From assembly GCF_007678455.1 (NCBI RefSeq), contig NZ_VEEP01000002.1, positions 105,535 to 169,534 of the forward strand: 64,000 nt of DNA, given 5' to 3'. Source of the DNA: Cytobacillus oceanisediminis 2691 (lineage in GTDB: Bacteria; Bacillota; Bacilli; Bacillales; Cytobacillaceae). The translations under genes and the position numbers were made by a program. The first letter of the stretch is position 1, and every line of letters starts with the position of its first letter. Under the pieces are notes generated by a model. It was not told the origin of the DNA and ran no database searches. It saw nothing but the letters and a program-made list of their open reading frames with translations. This document shows, piece by piece, positions 43,401 to 51,564 of this stretch.

Positions 43401-43436
43401 AAGCTGCCTGCAGAAGTCAGGCAGCTTCCTTTTCAT
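43401..43436 (+). terminator. Terminator of the MFS gene
   Basis: aagctgcctg pairs with caggcagctt, followed by CCTTTTCATTTT. It lies before the repeat array. Confidence 0.8.
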
Positions 43437-43484
43437 TTTGGATTCTTTTAATATATTAGGAAGTTTTAATTTGTCATTTTTATT

Positions 43485-43796
43485 ATGATGGACAATTTTC
43501 TCTTCCAAAACCGCATTTCTGTCCATCAGCGGGGTTATGATGGACAATTTTCTCTTCCAAAACCGCATTTCTGTCCGTCATCGGGGTTATGACGGACAAT
43601 TTTCTCTTTCAAAATCGCATTTCTGTCCGTCATCGAGGGTATGACGGACAATTTTCTCTTTCAGAACCGTGTTTCTGTCCGTCATCGAGCCTATGACGGA
43701 CAATTTTCACCTCTGACCTCGCTTTTCTGTCCATCATCGGGATGATGATGGACAATTCCCACTTCCAATCTCGTATTTCTGTCCGTCATGACCACA
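43485..43796. repeat. Intergenic repeat array B: six units of exactly 52 nt
   Basis: Units start at 43485, 43537, 43589, 43641, 43693 and 43745. Each is ATGAYGGACA, a 25-nt pyrimidine-rich spacer (core ATTTTCTCTT), TGTCCRTCAT, and a 7-nt link such as CGGGGTT. The right arm of each unit pairs perfectly with the left arm of the next across the 7-nt link. The variable base pair switches together (A-T, G-C, G-C, G-C, A-T). The array fills the 468-nt gap between convergent genes and is bounded by a terminator on each side. Confidence 0.95.
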
Positions 43797-43838
43797 ATAA
43801 AAAAACAGGCATCAACCGTGCGAGGTTGATGCCTGTTT
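43797..43838 (-). terminator. Terminator of the pnuC-nadR operon
   Basis: aacaggcatcaacc pairs perfectly with ggttgatgcctgtt, with a T-rich tail on the minus strand. Confidence 0.9.
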
Positions 43839-43854
43839 ATGAACTATTATGCCT

Positions 43855-44892
43855 TCACGAATTTGATAAAAGCTGATCCACGAGCTTAATCGCTTTTCGC
43901 AATCTTTTTTCATAGCTCCCTCTGATTGTCTCATAAGCTACCCCACGCTCATCCAGCATCTTTTTCAAAGCTTCGTTATTGGCTTCCCTGACAGCTTGTT
44001 CACCGAAGCTTCTGGTTCCATCATCAACCCACTCAACATCAGGTTCGAGGAACAGCCATAAATCATAGTTTTGGATGCTGGCAAGCGTGTCCAATACAGG
44101 CTGATGCTCGTTTACATACAGCAGGGAAAAATATTGGGTGACCACGGCTTCTGTATCAATAAATAATACTTTATTCGCACTTTCCAGCTGCTGCTTTTCA
44201 TGGTATTTATGTTCAATGGCGATTTCGGGAAAATCTGCTGGCTGGGTAATTGTTTCGCAATCTCCAAGTCTTTCGTAGTACGTACGGCCTGTTTCCTCAA
44301 CAAACGCTGTATTGTACAGGGCAGCAAGATTCCGGACAAGTGTGGATTTTCCACAGCTCTCTGTTCCGACAATGACTACCTTTTTTACAAAGAAAGTCCT
44401 GACCGGCTGAGGAAGCAACTCCCAGTGCTTCAGGGCCCCATCCTGTCTGATCGCTGTCGCCGAAACCGGATACTTCTCGCGGGCGGCATCAATCACAATA
44501 TGCTCTGCTTTTGGATATAGAACATCAAAGTATTCGCTATAACGAGGTTCGGAACTGAAAACAACATCAATTTCTTTTCCAATCGCTTGCTTGATTGCAT
44601 CCGCTCCTTTTTCCCAATCAGAAAATTGTCCTGTCTGTATTTCTTCAATGGCATGGACATGGACATGCGCCAGGTCCTTCGTCAACTGCTTCCACCATCT
44701 GATACGTTGTCTAAAAGGAATATAAGGAATTCTGGCATCCTTAAAAAGGACATTTTTCTCATACTCAGTATCATAGGAAACAATGACATGAAGTTCATCA
44801 ACCATTGTACTTGCTTTAATCATTGCGTAGACGTGCCCAAGATGTACTGGGACAAATTTGCCCCCATACATCCCTACTTTGCCAATCATCAT
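43855..44892 (-). CDS. nadR: NadR-type NMN adenylyltransferase / ribosylnicotinamide kinase
   Basis: A 345-residue two-domain enzyme. N-terminal nucleotidyltransferase with GMYGGKFVPVHLGHVYAMI (HxGH) and PVSATAIRQDG; C-terminal kinase with Walker A VGTESCGKSTLVRNL and LFIDTEAVVTQYF. The N-terminal repressor domain of enteric NadR is absent. It phosphorylates imported nicotinamide riboside and adenylates NMN to NAD. Overlaps pnuC by 4 nt. Confidence 0.92.
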   Translation of the reverse strand: MMIGKVGMYGGKFVPVHLGHVYAMIKASTMVDELHVIVSYDTEYEKNVLFKDARIPYIPFRQRIRWWKQLTKDLAHVHVHAIEEIQTGQFSDWEKGADAIKQAIGKEIDVVFSSEPRYSEYFDVLYPKAEHIVIDAAREKYPVSATAIRQDGALKHWELLPQPVRTFFVKKVVIVGTESCGKSTLVRNLAALYNTAFVEETGRTYYERLGDCETITQPADFPEIAIEHKYHEKQQLESANKVLFIDTEAVVTQYFSLLYVNEHQPVLDTLASIQNYDLWLFLEPDVEWVDDGTRSFGEQAVREANNEALKKMLDERGVAYETIRGSYEKRLRKAIKLVDQLLSNS

Positions 44893-45593
44893 GCTGCAGC
44901 CCTCAAATTCTGATCCTTAGACATTTTCGTCCAGTTAATATAACCATAGATAGAGTTCACCAGGAATGCGGACCACATGACGAGCATTGAAATGTCATTG
45001 CCCCCTGTTGATACTAATGCCCCAATCCAGAGGATGATGGACAGGACATTGACGGAAATCCACAGGGCCCACTGCTCAGCAAAACGCTTCAGCATCAAAA
45101 TTTGTGCGGAGACCGACAGTATATTTGTGGCCGAGTCGATCCAGACGCTCTTGCCTCCAAGGTATTTCAGGAAGAAGCCATAAGCGACTATTGAAACTGC
45201 GATGACGGCAATAAGCTTGATCCATCCCTCCTTTGTAAGGCGTTGGACAGGGATATCCTCCCCTTTGACGCTCTCAATGTCTTTGATTTGATTCTTTTTC
45301 CACATATAGATTCCAATAAACTGTACCGGGAAATAGAACAGGCCGTTCAGCATTGCCTCTCCATATAGGCCATATGTATAGGAAATATAAGCATATGTAG
45401 AAGTCTGGATAATACCGAAATAATAGTTTGTTATCTTCCCTTTCGCCACAAGCACAACGCACAGCATCCCCGTAATCGAAGAAATCAGCCCCAGAAGCGA
45501 ATCCTTCCAGGCGAAAAACAGATAGATGTTGACCGCTGTAAAGATCAACAGCCAGCTTTTTTCAAATGCTGTCCAATCCTTTAATATCTTCAT
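44889..45593 (-). CDS. pnuC: PnuC nicotinamide riboside transporter
   Basis: A 234-residue membrane protein with seven helices, matching the PnuC fold: GLISSITGMLCVVLVAKGKI, NYYFGIIQTSTYAYISYTYG, and WIDSATNILSVSAQILMLKR, followed by WALWISVNVLSIILW. ATG 45593 follows GGGGAGTG. With NadR it traps nicotinamide riboside by phosphorylation, an NAD salvage pair. Confidence 0.93.
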   Translation of the reverse strand: MKILKDWTAFEKSWLLIFTAVNIYLFFAWKDSLLGLISSITGMLCVVLVAKGKITNYYFGIIQTSTYAYISYTYGLYGEAMLNGLFYFPVQFIGIYMWKKNQIKDIESVKGEDIPVQRLTKEGWIKLIAVIAVSIVAYGFFLKYLGGKSVWIDSATNILSVSAQILMLKRFAEQWALWISVNVLSIILWIGALVSTGGNDISMLVMWSAFLVNSIYGYINWTKMSKDQNLRAAA

Positions 45594-45739
45594 TTCATAC
45601 ACTCCCCACAAGCTTATGTTTTGTTTTTCCACTTTTAATTCAACAAAACTGATACTTTTTCCTTTTTAATGATATATATGAAACTTGTTATTCATGTAAT
45701 CCGTAAAATTGTCAAAGAGCTTCATGGGGAGGGATTGGT

Positions 45740-46459
45740 TTGTTTTTAATAGGGATCCAGCTTTTTTTGATTCTTTTATTCCTTTTTTTCGGCTGGGCGA
45801 TCGTGAAAAAAGAGTGGTATTGGCTGATATCAAACTTTAATGGCAAGCAGAAGGATGAGCAGCAGCAATTAATCAGCAATGGGTATCCACAAAGAGTCGG
45901 CAAGCTTATGCTAATGACTGCCGCTGGAATGACGATGTTGCTTCCTTTGAGTTTTACATCTTTCAACTACTCTATCGATGTTCAGTTCGGTTTCATGCTT
46001 ATCTTTCTGCTTGGCGGTCTGATTTATCTATCCAGGTATGAAATCCAGGAAAAAAGAAAACGAAGCTATATCATCAGCTCTGCTATTACAGTTGCCACAC
46101 TCGGTCTTTTGACAGGACTGTTTTATGTTGGATATCAGGATTTCGAGCTGACGGAGCATACCGACTCTTTTGAAATCACAGGGATGTACGGCGGAAAGTG
46201 GAACTTCTCTGAAGTACAGAAAGTTGAACTTTTAGATCAAATGCCTGAAGTGACATGGAAACAAAATGGCTTCGGACTGGCGACTTTAGCAAAGGGCCAA
46301 TTCAAAGTAAAACATTACGGCAGCAGTCTGTTATTTATCCACAAAGATTCACCGCCATATCTATACATTGAAGCAGATGAAGAAAAGATATTCATCAACA
46401 GCAAGGATCCGAGGCAAACAAAAGAATGGCACGACCTGGTATTAGAAAGAATGAAATAA
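45740..46459 (+). CDS. DUF3784-type membrane protein with PH-like domain
   Basis: A 239-residue protein. N-terminal helix pair and linker (FFGWAIVKKEWYWLISNFNG) match DUF3784; two more helices follow (about 60-135), then a beta-rich bacterial PH-like domain (SFEITGMYGGKWNFSEVQKV, KDPRQTKEWHDLV). TTG start with GGAGGG 7 nt upstream. Function unknown. Confidence 0.75.
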   Translation: MFLIGIQLFLILLFLFFGWAIVKKEWYWLISNFNGKQKDEQQQLISNGYPQRVGKLMLMTAAGMTMLLPLSFTSFNYSIDVQFGFMLIFLLGGLIYLSRYEIQEKRKRSYIISSAITVATLGLLTGLFYVGYQDFELTEHTDSFEITGMYGGKWNFSEVQKVELLDQMPEVTWKQNGFGLATLAKGQFKVKHYGSSLLFIHKDSPPYLYIEADEEKIFINSKDPRQTKEWHDLVLERMK

Positions 46460-46615
46460 GTTATTCGTTATCCGGTCAGTTCAGCTGCTCGATTCACCCA
46501 AAAGATCAGTTTTTGATACTCAAATTGAAACAGTATATTTGACGTCTACTCATTCCAGGAGTAATCTATATACTGCTTACAAATAGTAACCTACTACATC
46601 TTTGGAGGAATCAAT

Positions 46616-47242
46616 ATGAACTCAACCGAGACAAGCCTATCCACGGTAATCCGTGAACGCCGGTCAGTCAGAAAATATGATCCGAATTTTAAAATTTCCC
46701 GCGAAGAGTTATTAGACATTTTAAAAGAAGCTGCTCTAGCTCCTTCTTCAAGTAATCTGCAGCCATGGAAGTTCCTCGTAATCCAGGACGAGGCTGTCAA
46801 AAAGGAATTAAGGGCAATCGCCAATAATCAGGAACAGGTGGAAACTGCATCGGCAGTCATTGCTGTTCTTGGTGACAGGGAAATGTATCGTAATAGTGAA
46901 CAAGTGTACCGCAGTTCTTTCGAAGCTGGTTATATGGACGAAGCAACAATGGGCATAATGATTGAGAACTCTAACAAATTATACCCTTCTGTTCCTGTTG
47001 ACATGAGAGAAAACATCGCATCCTTTGATGCCGGTCTTGTATCAATGCAGCTTATGCTGATTGCAAAAGCCCGTGGATATGATACTGTTCCAATGGGCGG
47101 CTTCAACAGGCAGCAATTCATCGAAAAGTTCAACATTGAAGATCGTTATATGCCATCCCTGCTGATCGCCCTGGGCAAGGCAGCAGCACCTGGACATAAG
47201 ACGACTAGACTGCCAATCGAAGAAATTGTCGAATTTATTTAG
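46616..47242 (+). CDS. Nitroreductase family protein
   Basis: A 208-residue FMN enzyme (YdgI/YodC-like). Marks: IRERRSVRKYDPNFKISREE, AALAPSSSNLQPWKFLVIQD (FMN site), DAGLVSMQLMLIAKARGYD and GGFNRQQFIEKF. Likely reduces nitro compounds or quinones with NAD(P)H. TTGGAGGA precedes the ATG. Confidence 0.92.
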   Translation: MNSTETSLSTVIRERRSVRKYDPNFKISREELLDILKEAALAPSSSNLQPWKFLVIQDEAVKKELRAIANNQEQVETASAVIAVLGDREMYRNSEQVYRSSFEAGYMDEATMGIMIENSNKLYPSVPVDMRENIASFDAGLVSMQLMLIAKARGYDTVPMGGFNRQQFIEKFNIEDRYMPSLLIALGKAAAPGHKTTRLPIEEIVEFI

Positions 47243-47246
47243 GAAC

Positions 47247-47282
47247 AAAAAAGAACTAGCCATCTGAGACTAGTTCTTTTTT
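47247..47282. terminator. Bidirectional terminator
   Basis: aaaaaagaactag pairs with ctagttctttttt between convergent nitroreductase and FrnE-like genes. Confidence 0.93.
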
Positions 47283-47284
47283 GA

Positions 47285-47983
47285 CTATTTCTTTGGAATT
47301 TCACAACCATCGTCGTCGCAAATCATTCCATCATCATTGTTCAAGACAGTGATTTCACTCTCAGCAATGACTTTTTTCAATGACTGGACGATGACCTCAG
47401 TAGGTTGAGCGCCAGTGATTGCATATTTCTTGTTGATCAGGAAGAATGGCACACCTGTGATTCCATACTGCTGGCCAGTACTTTCATCAGCACGTACTTC
47501 TTCGGCCATTTCATTGCTTGCGAGCATTTTCTCTACAGCTTCGCGATTCAGTCCGACCTCCACTGCTAAGTCCGCCAATGTTTCATGGTCACCAATATGC
47601 TTAGAATCCGTAAAGTAGGCACGCAACAGCCTTTCCGTCATCTCAGCCATTAATCCATGCTTTTTCGCGAACATCGTCAAACGATGGGCATCGAATGTAT
47701 TGGTCAAAATCAGTGTATCGATATTATATTCAAGGCCTGATTCTTTGGCCATCTGCACCATATTCTGCGTGCTCGCTTTTGCCTGGGCAATGCTCATTCC
47801 ATATTTTTTTGCGAGCGCCTCATACATGTTATAATCTATATCCCGCTCCATGTTCGGATCAAGCTCGAAGCAGCGGTACGTTACTTCAATCGGGTGGTCA
47901 ATCTGTTTAATAGCGTCATCCAGACGCCTTTTGCCAATATAGCAGAATGGTCAAGCAAAGTCAGTCCACATTTCAATTTGCAA
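47285..47983 (-). CDS. DsbA/FrnE-family oxidoreductase with in-frame UGA (candidate selenoprotein)
   Basis: Read through one TGA (47951-47953) the frame gives 232 residues, the usual FrnE length. It starts with TTG 47983 behind AGGAGGG and begins MQIEMWTDFA-(TGA)-PFCYIGKRRLDDAIKQ, so TGA replaces the first Cys of the CPFC redox motif; the second Cys is kept. The thioredoxin fold with helical insert continues: RCFELDPN, GVPFFLINKKYAITGAQPTE. If UGA is read as selenocysteine, this is a Sec-x-x-Cys thiol oxidoreductase; otherwise a pseudogene whose ATG at 47851 would leave a 188-residue piece without the active site. Confidence 0.75.
47912..47928 (-). promoter_or_regulatory. Candidate bacterial SECIS hairpin
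   Basis: On the minus strand GGCGTC-TGGAT-GACGCT forms a 6-bp stem with a 5-nt loop whose second base is G. The loop begins 28 nt after the UGA, inside the 16-37 nt window used to define bacterial SECIS elements. A weak lower stem (CTG with CAG) could extend it. The bases also encode conserved residues, so chance is possible. Confidence 0.4.
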
Positions 47984-48088
47984 CCTGAATCCCTCCTGTT
48001 GATTATTTCACACTATAGTATAGGTGTTAATCTAGTAAAATACACGAAATACGACTCGGAAAAGCATGTCTTGCTCAACAGCTATTTC

Positions 48089-48541
48089 TTATTCTATTTC
48101 ATAAACAAGCCAGTCAGACTGCTTCCCGCCCATTTTATTGTACAGCCCCTGGGCAGCAACGTTATCTTTAGCCGTTTCCCATGTCATATAGGCAAAGTCA
48201 TTTTCCCTTATAAAGGACAGGCATTTTTTAAAAAGCTGCTCTCCCACTTTCTCTCCTCTGGCAGATCCTTTGATAAACAAGTCATTCAGGATGGCTGCGC
48301 GTTTAACTTGCAAAGTGCTGAAGGTAAAATACAAAGTGGCAAACCCCAGCAGCTGCCCTTCTTTTTCAGCCACAAACTGCAAACCAGCTTCAGGATGCTC
48401 CAAAAGGTGTTGGATCAGGTTTTTCAGTTCTTTTTCATCGGGAGACGGCTTCTTGTAAAAATCAACTATGTATTGAGTCATAAGGTCGAATAACTCTGGT
48501 ATATCTCTTTCTTCCACATCACGATAAATAATCTCTGCCAT
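48089..48541 (-). CDS. GNAT-family N-acetyltransferase
   Basis: A 150-residue acetyltransferase: VEERDIPELFDLM at the N terminus, AILNDLFIKGSARGEKVGEQ (acetyl-CoA loop R-G-x-x-V-G) and AQGLYNKMGGKQSDWLVYEI at the end. Likely acts on small amines or peptides. GGGGA precedes the ATG. Confidence 0.88.
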   Translation of the reverse strand: MAEIIYRDVEERDIPELFDLMTQYIVDFYKKPSPDEKELKNLIQHLLEHPEAGLQFVAEKEGQLLGFATLYFTFSTLQVKRAAILNDLFIKGSARGEKVGEQLFKKCLSFIRENDFAYMTWETAKDNVAAQGLYNKMGGKQSDWLVYEIE

Positions 48542-48626
48542 ATTCTGTTCCCCCAGTCACACTTTTTCTCCAGGCTACTTTCATTTTCTCTTTTTGATGA
48601 GGATAATCCTTCTTATCTGATCAAAC

Positions 48627-48652
48627 AAAAAAAGCTGCTGAGGCAGCTTTTC
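48627..48652 (-). terminator. Terminator of the RsbR paralogue gene
   Basis: aaaagctgc pairs with gcagctttt, T run on the minus strand. Confidence 0.85.
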
Positions 48653-48657
48653 ATTCA

Positions 48658-49506
48658 TTATGCATTCTGTAAGTGCTGGATTTCCTTGAAAGCCTGATGA
48701 AGATTTGACTTCACCATGATTCCTTCCAGGTTCAGTCCAAGCGTCACCATTGTATGGGCAACCTCTGGACGAATGCCGGTCATGATGGTTTTTACGCCAA
48801 CAAGTGAAAGGGCACTGATGACTTTAAACAGCTGATCGGCAACCATGGTGTCTACAATCATGACGCCGGAGACATCAAAGATTAGGTGGGTCAGCTTTAA
48901 TTTTACTGCCTGATCCAGTGTCTCTTCCATCAATAGCTGAGCTCTTTCTGTATCAACATTACCTACAAGAGGCAGGACACCGACTCCAGGCATTAAAGGA
49001 ACAACTGGTACTGAAAGCTCAAGCAAAGCCGTTTTGGCATTTTCAAGACTCTGTTGATGTGCTTCAACAAATGTCAGGCTGAAGCTGTAAATCGCATGAT
49101 CCATCAATGGGTCAATAACATCCAATACATCAAAGAAGACAGAAGCAGGCATATCCTTTGCTTCTTCCCTAATTACTTTCCAAATATGTTCACGATAATA
49201 GGTGGTATCTTTTAATGCTTCATCAAGAGAGGCACCTAGCTTATAAATATATTCACCGGTTTCTTTTCCCCAGTTTGTAAGTTTTTCGAACACGATCTTC
49301 GGTTCTTCATGCTCAATTAAAGCTTCCCCGAACAGTCCAACAAAATTTGCCCTGACTTCAAGAATTTGCTGTTCAATTTTACCAAAGTCATATTTCTGTG
49401 CTTCAGTTAAGACCCTGTCAGAATATCTGTCTTCATGTACAGACTTTGCGATTTGATTCTTCCTGCTAATAATGGCTTCTCCTAAGGCTTGCAGTTCCTT
49501 GGTCAT
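48658..49506 (-). CDS. RsbR-type stressosome protein (RsbRD-like)
   Basis: A 282-residue protein: N-terminal non-haem globin-like RsbR domain (to about 155), then a STAS domain (165-275) with LIFDVSGVMIVDTMVADQLF and MTGIRPEVAHTMVTLGLN, holding the segments phosphorylated by RsbT (here Ser and Thr). It would join stressosomes that release RsbT to activate the general stress sigma-B. Stands alone, like the RsbR paralogues of B. subtilis. Confidence 0.9.
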   Translation of the reverse strand: MTKELQALGEAIISRKNQIAKSVHEDRYSDRVLTEAQKYDFGKIEQQILEVRANFVGLFGEALIEHEEPKIVFEKLTNWGKETGEYIYKLGASLDEALKDTTYYREHIWKVIREEAKDMPASVFFDVLDVIDPLMDHAIYSFSLTFVEAHQQSLENAKTALLELSVPVVPLMPGVGVLPLVGNVDTERAQLLMEETLDQAVKLKLTHLIFDVSGVMIVDTMVADQLFKVISALSLVGVKTIMTGIRPEVAHTMVTLGLNLEGIMVKSNLHQAFKEIQHLQNA

Positions 49507-49666
49507 AACGATTCCTCCATGTGTTCTATGACAATAATCATCTATATATCCAAATTCAAATATTCCAAATTACACTGTTATAAACCATCATAACGCAGGA
49601 TAGGAATACAGGACAAGTTTTTGAACCTGGTGCTGTTCTCACTATAGTTATTTTATGTAGTTTTAT

Positions 49667-49715
49667 AAAAAGGATTGCTGCCATTATTAGTTAATAGTTG
49701 GAAGCAATCCTTTTT
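49667..49715 (-). terminator. Terminator overlapping the end of the YrzF-like gene
   Basis: aaaaaggattgct (49667-49679) pairs with agcaatccttttt (49703-49715); the stop codon lies in the loop. Confidence 0.8.
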
Positions 49716-50301
49716 TATAGAAAAATGCAATTAAATCCATTGCTGGTTCAGGCAACTTTTTAGGAAATCGCTCATGGCGATAAAATTTATAAAAGGCCGT
49801 CTTTAAGTCCTTCCATTGAGAGCATTCCTTCGTCTGCCGAAATCTTGCCACGTCAATAAGCTTGATGTCATTTTCAGGTGTGATGAGGATGTTCCTCAGA
49901 TGGATGTCGGACGGGTTGAGACCTTTTCCCCTGGCCAGATTAAGGGCATGATCGACTTCCTCAATATGACCCGGAGAAATCGGTATTCCATTTACCAGAC
50001 ATTGATAGAGCGTCAACCCACGGACAAAGTCGATAACCAGATAATTACTTCCTGATTCATGAAGCTTAGGGAAAAACCTGCTTCCTGCAAGCTGCTGATA
50101 TACTGCTGCCTCTTCTGCGGCAATCTTGCAAAACTGTGGAAAGAAAACTTTCAAAACCAAATCCGTGCCTTTAATCAGGAACGCGAAAGCACTTCTGCCC
50201 TCTCCAATCAGCTTAAGTCTTGGGTCTTTATGAACCAAAACCATTTTTGATCCCCGTACTGAATAAACAACACTTTTTGCCAGATGTTCGTATTGGTTCA
50301 T
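49687..50301 (-). CDS. YrzF-like protein kinase (RIO/Ser-Thr kinase fold)
   Basis: A 204-residue small kinase. Gly-rich loop LIGEGRSAFAF, Lys in LVLKVFFP, hinge VIDFVRG, catalytic loop GLNPSDIHLRNILI (Asp and Asn kept, His of HRD replaced by Pro-Ser) and metal motif LIDVARF in place of DFG. These changes are usual for the YrzF/RIO-like group. Substrate unknown; sporulation-linked expression is likely by analogy. AGGGAG precedes the ATG. Confidence 0.8.
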   Translation of the reverse strand: MNQYEHLAKSVVYSVRGSKMVLVHKDPRLKLIGEGRSAFAFLIKGTDLVLKVFFPQFCKIAAEEAAVYQQLAGSRFFPKLHESGSNYLVIDFVRGLTLYQCLVNGIPISPGHIEEVDHALNLARGKGLNPSDIHLRNILITPENDIKLIDVARFRQTKECSQWKDLKTAFYKFYRHERFPKKLPEPAMDLIAFFYKKGLLPTIN

Positions 50302-50364
50302 GCTCCCTGCCCCTTTCTTAATATACTTAATATACTTAATCCCACTTAATCTCCGCGTCTCAGT

Positions 50365-50757
50365 TCATTTTTTCACGACCTTAATCATGTCTTCATCCCA
50401 GCTTTCTATTCCCTGCTTGAATACAAGCTTTGTTTTAAAGTGATAAGAAATATGCTTGTTGGAGGGGGGAACATCAGTCGGAAGCTGGAAAGTAAATGGA
50501 ACCACATCATCCCCGTCAGGCTGAATCCTTGTCTCTACATCGATTAAGACCTTATCCAGTGTCTCTTCCTGTTCTGTCTTTAAATCAACCATGACAAGAA
50601 TACATTCAATTTGCTGCAGTTCCTGTGCAACCGTCCCGCCCTTGATCAAAAACTTCCCATGCACAGAATCTCCTGGGGTCAGAACATCCTTCTTTAAAAT
50701 AAGGTCGATCTGGGCGGAGCCTACTCCTAGCAGTGACATATACTTTCTTAATAACAT
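50365..50757 (-). CDS. Half-length Spo0M-type protein
   Basis: A 130-residue protein matching only the N-terminal arrestin-like half of Spo0M (MLLRKYMSLLGVGSAQIDLI, then GDSVHGKFLIKGGTVAQELQ and VDLKTEQEE). Full Spo0M is about twice as long; here the frame ends cleanly after the first beta-sandwich with a charged tail DMIKVVKK, so it is either a short paralogue or a truncation. ATG 50757 follows TGGAGGA. Spo0M is a sporulation-control protein; this form's role is unknown. Confidence 0.8.
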   Translation of the reverse strand: MLLRKYMSLLGVGSAQIDLILKKDVLTPGDSVHGKFLIKGGTVAQELQQIECILVMVDLKTEQEETLDKVLIDVETRIQPDGDDVVPFTFQLPTDVPPSNKHISYHFKTKLVFKQGIESWDEDMIKVVKK

Positions 50758-50944
50758 GCTGTTCCTCCATAACGTTAACTTTTTTAGATTCATCGTGCGT
50801 GGACCCTATTATGGTCAATTCACTTTTATTACCATTCATCTGTATAAGATGTTCACTTCAATAGCGTTACACTCCGATATTTCAATTTATGTTAACAGTT
50901 CGCAAATGCTTCTGTGTCGTTTCTAAAAAGGTGCCATTATCAAA

Positions 50945-51352
50945 TATTTTTCCCCTAATTCTTCCTGGGCACTTTTTCAGACACATATTCTCTCTTTATG
51001 TGACCCAAATCTTCCTGTGGGCACTTTTCCGGGAACATATTCCCTTTTTATGTGACCCAAATCTTCCTGCCGGCGCTTTTTTGGGCACATATTCCCTTTT
51101 TATGTGACCCAAATCTTCCTGTGGGCACTTTTTCGGGCACATATACCCTTTTTATGTGACCCAAATCTTCCTGTGGGCGCTTTTCCGGGAACATATTCCC
51201 TTTTTATGTGACCCAAATCTTCCTACCGGCGCTTTTTCGGGCACATATTTCCTTTTTATGTGACCTAAATCCTCACGTTCGCACTTTTCCGGGCACATAT
51301 TCCCTTTTTATGTGACTCAAATCTTCCTATGGGAGCTTTTTCGGGCTATATA
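50945..51352. repeat. Intergenic repeat array C: 52-nt units, GTGACCC family
   Basis: TATGTGACCC starts at 50997, 51049, 51101, 51153, 51205, 51257 and 51309, every step exactly 52 nt; a partial unit precedes (50945-50996) and a decayed one follows. Each unit has a hairpin gggcacata-(9 nt)-tatgtgAccc with one bulge, then a 24-nt spacer starting AAATCTTCCT. It sits in the 882-nt gap between the half-Spo0M and DUF5667 genes, downstream of the gene-less Mn riboswitch. 50758-50944 shows only AT-rich sequence. Confidence 0.95.
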
Positions 51353-51386
51353 CTACGGAACGGCTTTAGCGCAACCGAAAATATAA

Positions 51387-51417
51387 TAAAAAAACCTTCA
51401 CCTGCCCTGGTGAAGGT
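51387..51417 (-). terminator. Second terminator after the Mn riboswitch
   Basis: accttcacc pairs with ggtgaaggt, followed by TTTTTTTA on the minus strand. Confidence 0.88.
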
Positions 51418-51423
51418 AAGAAA

Positions 51424-51460
51424 ACAATAAAAGACCTTCACCATATTTGGCAAAGGTCTT
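51424..51460 (-). terminator. Expression-platform terminator of the Mn riboswitch
   Basis: Minus-strand aagacctt pairs with aaggtctt, followed by TTATTGTTTT. Its left arm shares bases with the closing stem of the aptamer, the normal switching geometry. Confidence 0.85.
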
Positions 51461-51541
51461 GCTAACAACGATTGTTGCCAACAAAGCCGGGAGTGACCTC
51501 CGGAATGACGACTCTGTTGTAAAAGCTACTCCCCTTTAGGA
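51451..51541 (-). promoter_or_regulatory. yybP-ykoY (manganese) riboswitch without a gene
   Basis: The minus strand contains the conserved pieces AAAGGGGAGTAGC, ACAGAGTCGTCA, ACTCCCGGCTTTGTTGGCAA and GCAAGACCTTT, closed by AAAGG/CCTTT. These RNAs switch on Mn2+ efflux or related genes. Here two terminators and repeat array C follow; the next gene is the half-Spo0M about 700 nt away, so no regulated gene is visible. Confidence 0.9.
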
Positions 51542-51564
51542 GAACTATTCATTTTGATACTATC

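Noticed and set aside
43485-43796. CRISPR array
   Set aside because: The period is constant, but the stretches between arms are near-identical rather than unique spacers, and no cas genes are present. The same holds for the arrays at 51 and 57 kb.
47285-47851. Shorter FrnE-like gene starting at ATG 47851
   Set aside because: There is no ribosome site before this ATG and it would lack the active site; the longer frame through TGA has both a ribosome site and the family N terminus.
50758-51460. Mn riboswitch as regulator of the half-Spo0M gene
   Set aside because: Two terminators and about 400 nt of repeat array lie between, and Spo0M proteins have no link to manganese.
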